Source: Streptomyces geranii (GTDB taxonomy: Bacteria > Actinomycetota > Actinomycetes > Streptomycetales > Streptomycetaceae). Taken from it: 64,000 bases of DNA. Each line of letters starts with the position of its first letter. Position 1 is the first letter of the stretch. The translations under genes were made by a program, and so were the position numbers. Below are positions 60,479-64,000 of this stretch, in pieces. The notes under the pieces were generated by a model that searched no databases, was not told the DNA's origin, and saw only the letters and a program-made list of their open reading frames with translations. The stretch spans positions 1 through 64,000 of the forward strand of contig NZ_PJME01000010.1 in assembly GCF_002954775.1 (NCBI RefSeq), in the 5' to 3' direction.

Positions 60479-61618
60479 TCAGGACAGGTCGAGCGCGGCG
60501 CCGCCCGCGTAGGCCAGCAGCGGCTCGGCCGTGGAACCCTGGGACGGCGGGTGGAAGGCGAGCGGACGGACCGAGGCGGCCGTCCGCTGGTGCGCGGAGG
60601 ACCGGATGAAGTCGATGCCGCCCAGCAGTTCGAGGGCCTGCTGCGTGGCGAGCGACAGCGCCTCCTGTGCGGCGAACCGGGCGGTCAGCACCTGTGCGAC
60701 GGCCTCCTCCCCGCCGACGCCGTCGCGCACCGCGCGGGCCACCCCCAGCAGCAGCTGGAACGCGGACTCGGTACGGATCAGCAGGGCGCCGCGCTCGCTC
60801 ACGCTGCCGCGTCCCCGGGCCAGCACCTCCTCGGTCAGCCCGGCGGCGGCGCCCGCGTACCCGCCCGACACCAGCAGCTCGAACCAGACGAAGCCGGCGT
60901 TCTGCAGGTCGTCGATCCGGCCCGGGTCGTCGGCGGTGGTGCGCACCACCATGTCCTCGGGCACGAACACGTCGGCCAGCCGCACCTCGTCGCTCTGCGC
61001 GGCGGCCAGCACCTCGCTGCCCCAGAAGGGGTGCAGGGTCAGCCCCGGCGACGCGGAGTCCACCAGGGCCAGCGCCAGCTCCGGAGCGCCGTCCGCGCCG
61101 GGCACCGCGATGCTCGCCGTGAGCAGGCTCATCGAACGGGACAGGCTGCAGGGCTTCTTGGCGCCGTTGAGCAGATAACCGCCGTCGACCGGGGTCGCGG
61201 TGACCGCCGGGGCGAGGATGTTCTGCTGGGTGCGGCCCTCGGCCCAGCCGGAGGCCATCAGCCGCTGCTCGGGCACCACCGTGTGCAGTACGCCGGTCTG
61301 CGCGGGCGTCAGCCGGCCCGGGCCGTCGGCGAGGGCGTACAGCATCGCGGCGGTGAAGTGGTGCATCGTCGAGGCGACCGCCAGCGACGGGGACAGCGAG
61401 CCGACGGCCCGCTGGACGAGCAGGGCGTCGACGGGATCGGCGCCCAGTCCGCCGTACTCGGCGGGAATGAGCAGCCCCACGCCCGCCGCCGACCTGAACA
61501 GGTCGACGACCGGACTGCCGGCCGCCTCCCGCTCCTCGAACGGCAGATCCGACAGGGCCTTGACCAGCCCGGGATGAAAGCGCTCGCAGGTGTCGCGGGC
61601 GATGTCGAGAGATCTCAC
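60479..61618 (-). CDS. Acyl-CoA dehydrogenase-fold flavoprotein (VlmH-like N-hydroxylase candidate)
   Basis: A 379-residue acyl-CoA-dehydrogenase-fold protein: IPAEYGGLGADPVDALLV in the N-terminal helical domain, the middle beta domain with ASGWAEGRTQQN and YLLNGAKKPCSLSRSMSLL, and the C-terminal LATQQALELLGGIDFIRSS. Group D flavin monooxygenases such as VlmH (isobutylamine N-hydroxylase) use this fold and a separate flavin reductase, present here. The GTG at 61618 has GAGGTG upstream. A true acyl-CoA dehydrogenase is the alternative. Confidence 0.78.
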   Translation of the reverse strand: MRSLDIARDTCERFHPGLVKALSDLPFEEREAAGSPVVDLFRSAAGVGLLIPAEYGGLGADPVDALLVQRAVGSLSPSLAVASTMHHFTAAMLYALADGPGRLTPAQTGVLHTVVPEQRLMASGWAEGRTQQNILAPAVTATPVDGGYLLNGAKKPCSLSRSMSLLTASIAVPGADGAPELALALVDSASPGLTLHPFWGSEVLAAAQSDEVRLADVFVPEDMVVRTTADDPGRIDDLQNAGFVWFELLVSGGYAGAAAGLTEEVLARGRGSVSERGALLIRTESAFQLLLGVARAVRDGVGGEEAVAQVLTARFAAQEALSLATQQALELLGGIDFIRSSAHQRTAASVRPLAFHPPSQGSTAEPLLAYAGGAALDLS

Positions 61619-61881
61619 GGATGTCACCTCGTTCAGCGTTGTTCGCGGGTCGTGACCGGCCGGTCGCCCCCCGGGGCTCGTCCGCCGGATCGGGCCGCGG
61701 GATACGGACGGCACCTCAGCGGCGCGGGCGGGCACGGGCGGGTGCGGCCGGTACGGCGGGCGTGGGCGGTGCGGGGAGCGCGGGCGGTACGGGGTGAGCG
61801 GCGGCCGACGGCACGCCGCGGACTGGCGGCTCCGGTCGTGCGGACAGGCGTCCTCCAGTCCGTCGGGCGCTGCCGGGTGGG

Positions 61882-63483
61882 TCAGTCGCCGAAGACCGTG
61901 TGGTACGGGCTGACGTCGCGCGCGATGCTGACGCCCTGGGCGTGGGAGGTCTTGAGCATCGGGTAGTTGGCCTCGCCGAAGACCCCGCCGGTCAGGCCGG
62001 TTCCGCCGTGGCTGGGCAGGTAGGGCAGGAAGCCGATGTGCGAGTCGTTGACCTTCAGCAGGCCGCCGTTGACCACCCGCTGGACGAAGGTGTCGACGAC
62101 GTTCTCGTCCCTCGCCCACAGGGAGTTGCGCAGCCCGTACTCGTTGGTGTTGACGAAGTCGAGGAACCGGTCGAGGAGCACCTCGTCGGTGTCCGGCTCG
62201 GCCACCACGATCGGCAGCAGCGGGAAGAACGTCTCGTGCCGCACCACGTCGTGCTCACGGGCCGACGCCAGCCCGTCCACCCGCAGCACGGTCGGCTGCA
62301 GGAAGACGCCCGTCTCGGACGGGGTGCCGTCCAGCTCGGTGCGCAGGCCGCCGGTGACGAGCCGCGCGCCCTGCTCCAGGGCCCGGTCGAGGAGCCCGAA
62401 GAACCGCTCGGTGCGGCGCACCGGCGACAGCAGGACGTCCTCCTCGTCCGGGTGGCCGGGCCGTACCCCGGCGACCTGCCGCTTCACCTCGGCGATGAGG
62501 TCGTCGGCCACCTCGGGGTGCACCAGGACGTAGTTGGGCACCATGCAGATCTGCCCGGAGCCGTAGAAGGACTCGGTGATCGCCTCGGCGGCGTAGCGCA
62601 GGTCCGCGTCCTTCCAGACGATGATCCCGTCGTTGCCGGCCAGTTCCAGGATCGGCTTCTTGCCGTGGGCCACGCACCGCTCCTGGAAACGCAGGCCCTC
62701 CTGGCTGCCGCCGATGTAGAAGATGTCGTCGATCAGCGGGCTGGCGAGCCAGCGGTCCAGGGTCTGCTTGGGGTTGGCGCAGACCACGTTGAGGGTGCCG
62801 GGAGGCGCCCCCACCTCGTCCAGGAGCGGTGCCGCCACCTCCCGCAGCACCCACAGGGTGCTCAGCGCGATACTGCGCGGGGCGCGCACCACGACCGCGT
62901 TCCCGGCCATCACGGCGAGCACGGCCAGGGCCGCACTGGGCGCCGGGGCGTTCTGCGGCGGGTTGAAGGCGACCACACCGTCCGGCTGGCGACGGACGAT
63001 CAGCCGGCGCCCGCCCTGCTCGAACTCGGTGTGCATCTGCTGCGCGTACCAGCTGATGCTCTCCTCGCTGTACACCTGGAGCAGACAGCTCAGCTCCCAG
63101 CGGGCCAGCTTCACCGGGTGCGACTCGGCGACCAGCATCTCCACGAACTCCTCCTCGCGGCGCAGGAGTTCCTCGCGGAAGAGGGTGCCGAGCCGCAGCC
63201 GCCGCTCCAGGGGGACCGCCGCCCAGCCGGGCGCCGCGGCGGCGGCGGCCTCGCTGGCGAGGTCGATCGCGGCGTCGTCGGCTATCGCGCACCGGCCGAT
63301 GACATAGGGGTGCCCGGCGGCGGGCGAATCCGCGTCCTTCTCAAGGGTGCGCTTGAGGCCGACGCTGGTGAAGACATCCTCGAGAAGGGATTTGGCACTC
63401 ACGGTGTAAACCCAGCCGTCGCCCTCGATGTCTTTCCCCGCGATAAACAGCCCATAACTGTGGAACTTTTTCCCGGGATTCAT
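61882..63483 (-). CDS. Aldehyde-dehydrogenase-fold reductase/dehydrogenase
   Basis: A 533-residue ALDH-superfamily protein with catalytic C313 in GSGQICMVPN, general-base E280 in ILELAGND and the VAFNPPQNAPAPS loop near N174. The N-terminus is longer than usual (about 80 residues). It could reduce an acyl-ACP or acyl-CoA to the aldehyde needed by the aminotransferase, or oxidise an aldehyde. The ATG at 63483 is preceded by CCGGAGGG; a start 8 codons earlier is possible. It is divergent from the MFS exporter with a palindrome between them. Confidence 0.8.
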   Translation of the reverse strand: MNPGKKFHSYGLFIAGKDIEGDGWVYTVSAKSLLEDVFTSVGLKRTLEKDADSPAAGHPYVIGRCAIADDAAIDLASEAAAAAAPGWAAVPLERRLRLGTLFREELLRREEEFVEMLVAESHPVKLARWELSCLLQVYSEESISWYAQQMHTEFEQGGRRLIVRRQPDGVVAFNPPQNAPAPSAALAVLAVMAGNAVVVRAPRSIALSTLWVLREVAAPLLDEVGAPPGTLNVVCANPKQTLDRWLASPLIDDIFYIGGSQEGLRFQERCVAHGKKPILELAGNDGIIVWKDADLRYAAEAITESFYGSGQICMVPNYVLVHPEVADDLIAEVKRQVAGVRPGHPDEEDVLLSPVRRTERFFGLLDRALEQGARLVTGGLRTELDGTPSETGVFLQPTVLRVDGLASAREHDVVRHETFFPLLPIVVAEPDTDEVLLDRFLDFVNTNEYGLRNSLWARDENVVDTFVQRVVNGGLLKVNDSHIGFLPYLPSHGGTGLTGGVFGEANYPMLKTSHAQGVSIARDVSPYHTVFGD

Positions 63484-63626
63484 CTTGCGGACCCTCCGGA
63501 AAAGCAATCGAAATCTGATGAGAGGCGAAATCGGATTGATGATTGCAGTCCGCTCTGACCGGATACTGACGCGGTGCTGATCCGGGAACGGACACCCACG
63601 ACCGGTGCCCCACGGCCCTCGCCCTG

Positions 63627-63643
63627 ATTACCTGGTAGGTAAT
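63627..63643. promoter_or_regulatory. Palindrome before the MFS exporter, TetR-type operator candidate
   Basis: ATTACCT-GGT-AGGTAAT has 7-bp arms and lies between the divergent ALDH and MFS genes, 75 bp before the MFS start. AT-rich arms are unusual in this GC-rich DNA. No TetR gene lies in the window on this side; it may follow after base 64000. Confidence 0.65.
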
Positions 63644-63717
63644 TGACCCCGCTGATCACCGGGCGCCACGCTGGACAAGCAGCGAACACCCCATGTGATC
63701 GATCGGGAGTATGAAGG

Positions 63718-64000
63718 ATGAGTACCGAGACCAATCGCAGCCCCGCCACACCGTCACCGCCCACGCCGACGGACGGGAGCCCGGCCGCGCCGCATCGGCT
63801 GATCCTGCCGACCGTGCTGGCCGGCGTCTTCATCACCACCCTCGACTTCTTCATCGTCAACGTCGCCATCCCCTCGTTACAGACCGACCTGGGGGCGAGC
63901 GCCTCCGCCATCGAATGGGTGGTCGCCGGTTTCGGGCTGGCCTACGGCGTGGGGCTGATCACCGGCGGACGGCTCGGCGACCTGTACGGCCGGCGCAGGA
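63718..64000 (+). CDS. MFS exporter, 5' part (cut by the window end)
   Basis: The first 94 codons of an MFS (DHA2-like) exporter: helix 1 is LPTVLAGVFITTLDFFIVNV and motif A is GGRLGDLYGRRR at the cut. The ATG at 63718 has GGGAG 8 bp upstream. Codon 54 is TTA (63877-63879), which makes translation dependent on bldA tRNA. It should export the product of the leftward cluster. Confidence 0.85.
   Translation, partial: MSTETNRSPATPSPPTPTDGSPAAPHRLILPTVLAGVFITTLDFFIVNVAIPSLQTDLGASASAIEWVVAGFGLAYGVGLITGGRLGDLYGRRR

Overview
The window reads as chromosomal DNA of a Streptomyces or close relative. The evidence is very high GC, third-position G/C bias, GTG starts, many 1-4 bp gene overlaps, rare TTA codons, and typical families (SARP, LacI, PbpA/RodA pairs, Ku/LigD-Pol, Sfp-type PPTase). 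I recognise no rRNA, tRNA, CRISPR array or insertion sequence.

Layout. 0.1-9.5 kb: AurF-like diiron protein, DUF3291-type protein, a PbpA/RodA-type cell-wall pair, secreted SH3 protein, lipoprotein plus orphan histidine kinase, Cys phosphatase, NERD-like protein, GtrA-like protein. 9.7-18.8 kb: MarR/SDR pair with a perfect palindromic operator, two secreted or membrane unknowns, LigD polymerase domain/Ku pair, a lone ketosynthase, MarR/MFS pair. 19.2-36.2 kb: an iterative type I PKS locus of PUFA-synthase-like type. One protein carries flavin reductase-like barrels-KS-AT-ACP-ACP-KR and the next KS-AT-DH-PPTase. They are followed by a free ACP, an alpha/beta hydrolase, a glycosyltransferase, a methyltransferase and a convergent flippase-like membrane protein. 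The likely product is a glycosylated, methylated polyketide lipid. 36.4-38.9 kb: Mut7-C RNase protein and a Ser/Thr kinase. 38.9-43.8 kb: a sulfur operon (cysteine-rich leader peptide, LLM flavin monooxygenase, GNAT acetyltransferase, amino-acid-type ABC importer) that matches the Bacillus yxe operon for S-(2-succino)cysteine salvage. 43.9-49.8 kb: sugar ABC importer, D-2-hydroxyacid dehydrogenase and LacI regulator with two matching operator-like sites.

50.0-64.0 kb: a biosynthetic cluster whose far end is cut by the window. It has a SARP regulator with a TTA codon, a second seryl-tRNA synthetase, an amino-acid permease, KS, ACP, KAS III, a ferritin-like diiron oxygenase, a flavin reductase, a small membrane protein, an SRPBCC protein, a class III aminotransferase, an acyl-CoA-dehydrogenase-like flavoprotein, an aldehyde-dehydrogenase-like reductase, and an MFS exporter with a TTA codon. 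The set fits an aliphatic azoxy (valanimycin/elaiomycin-like) pathway: fatty chain to aldehyde to alkylamine to hydroxylamine, coupling to serine via seryl-tRNA, then N-N bond formation and oxidation. The VlmA-type seryl transferase is not in the window and should lie beyond it.

The strongest leads are the azoxy-type cluster, the PUFA-like glycolipid PKS, a genome-repeat family embedded in frame in a PKS linker, and the leader-peptide-controlled cysteine-salvage operon.
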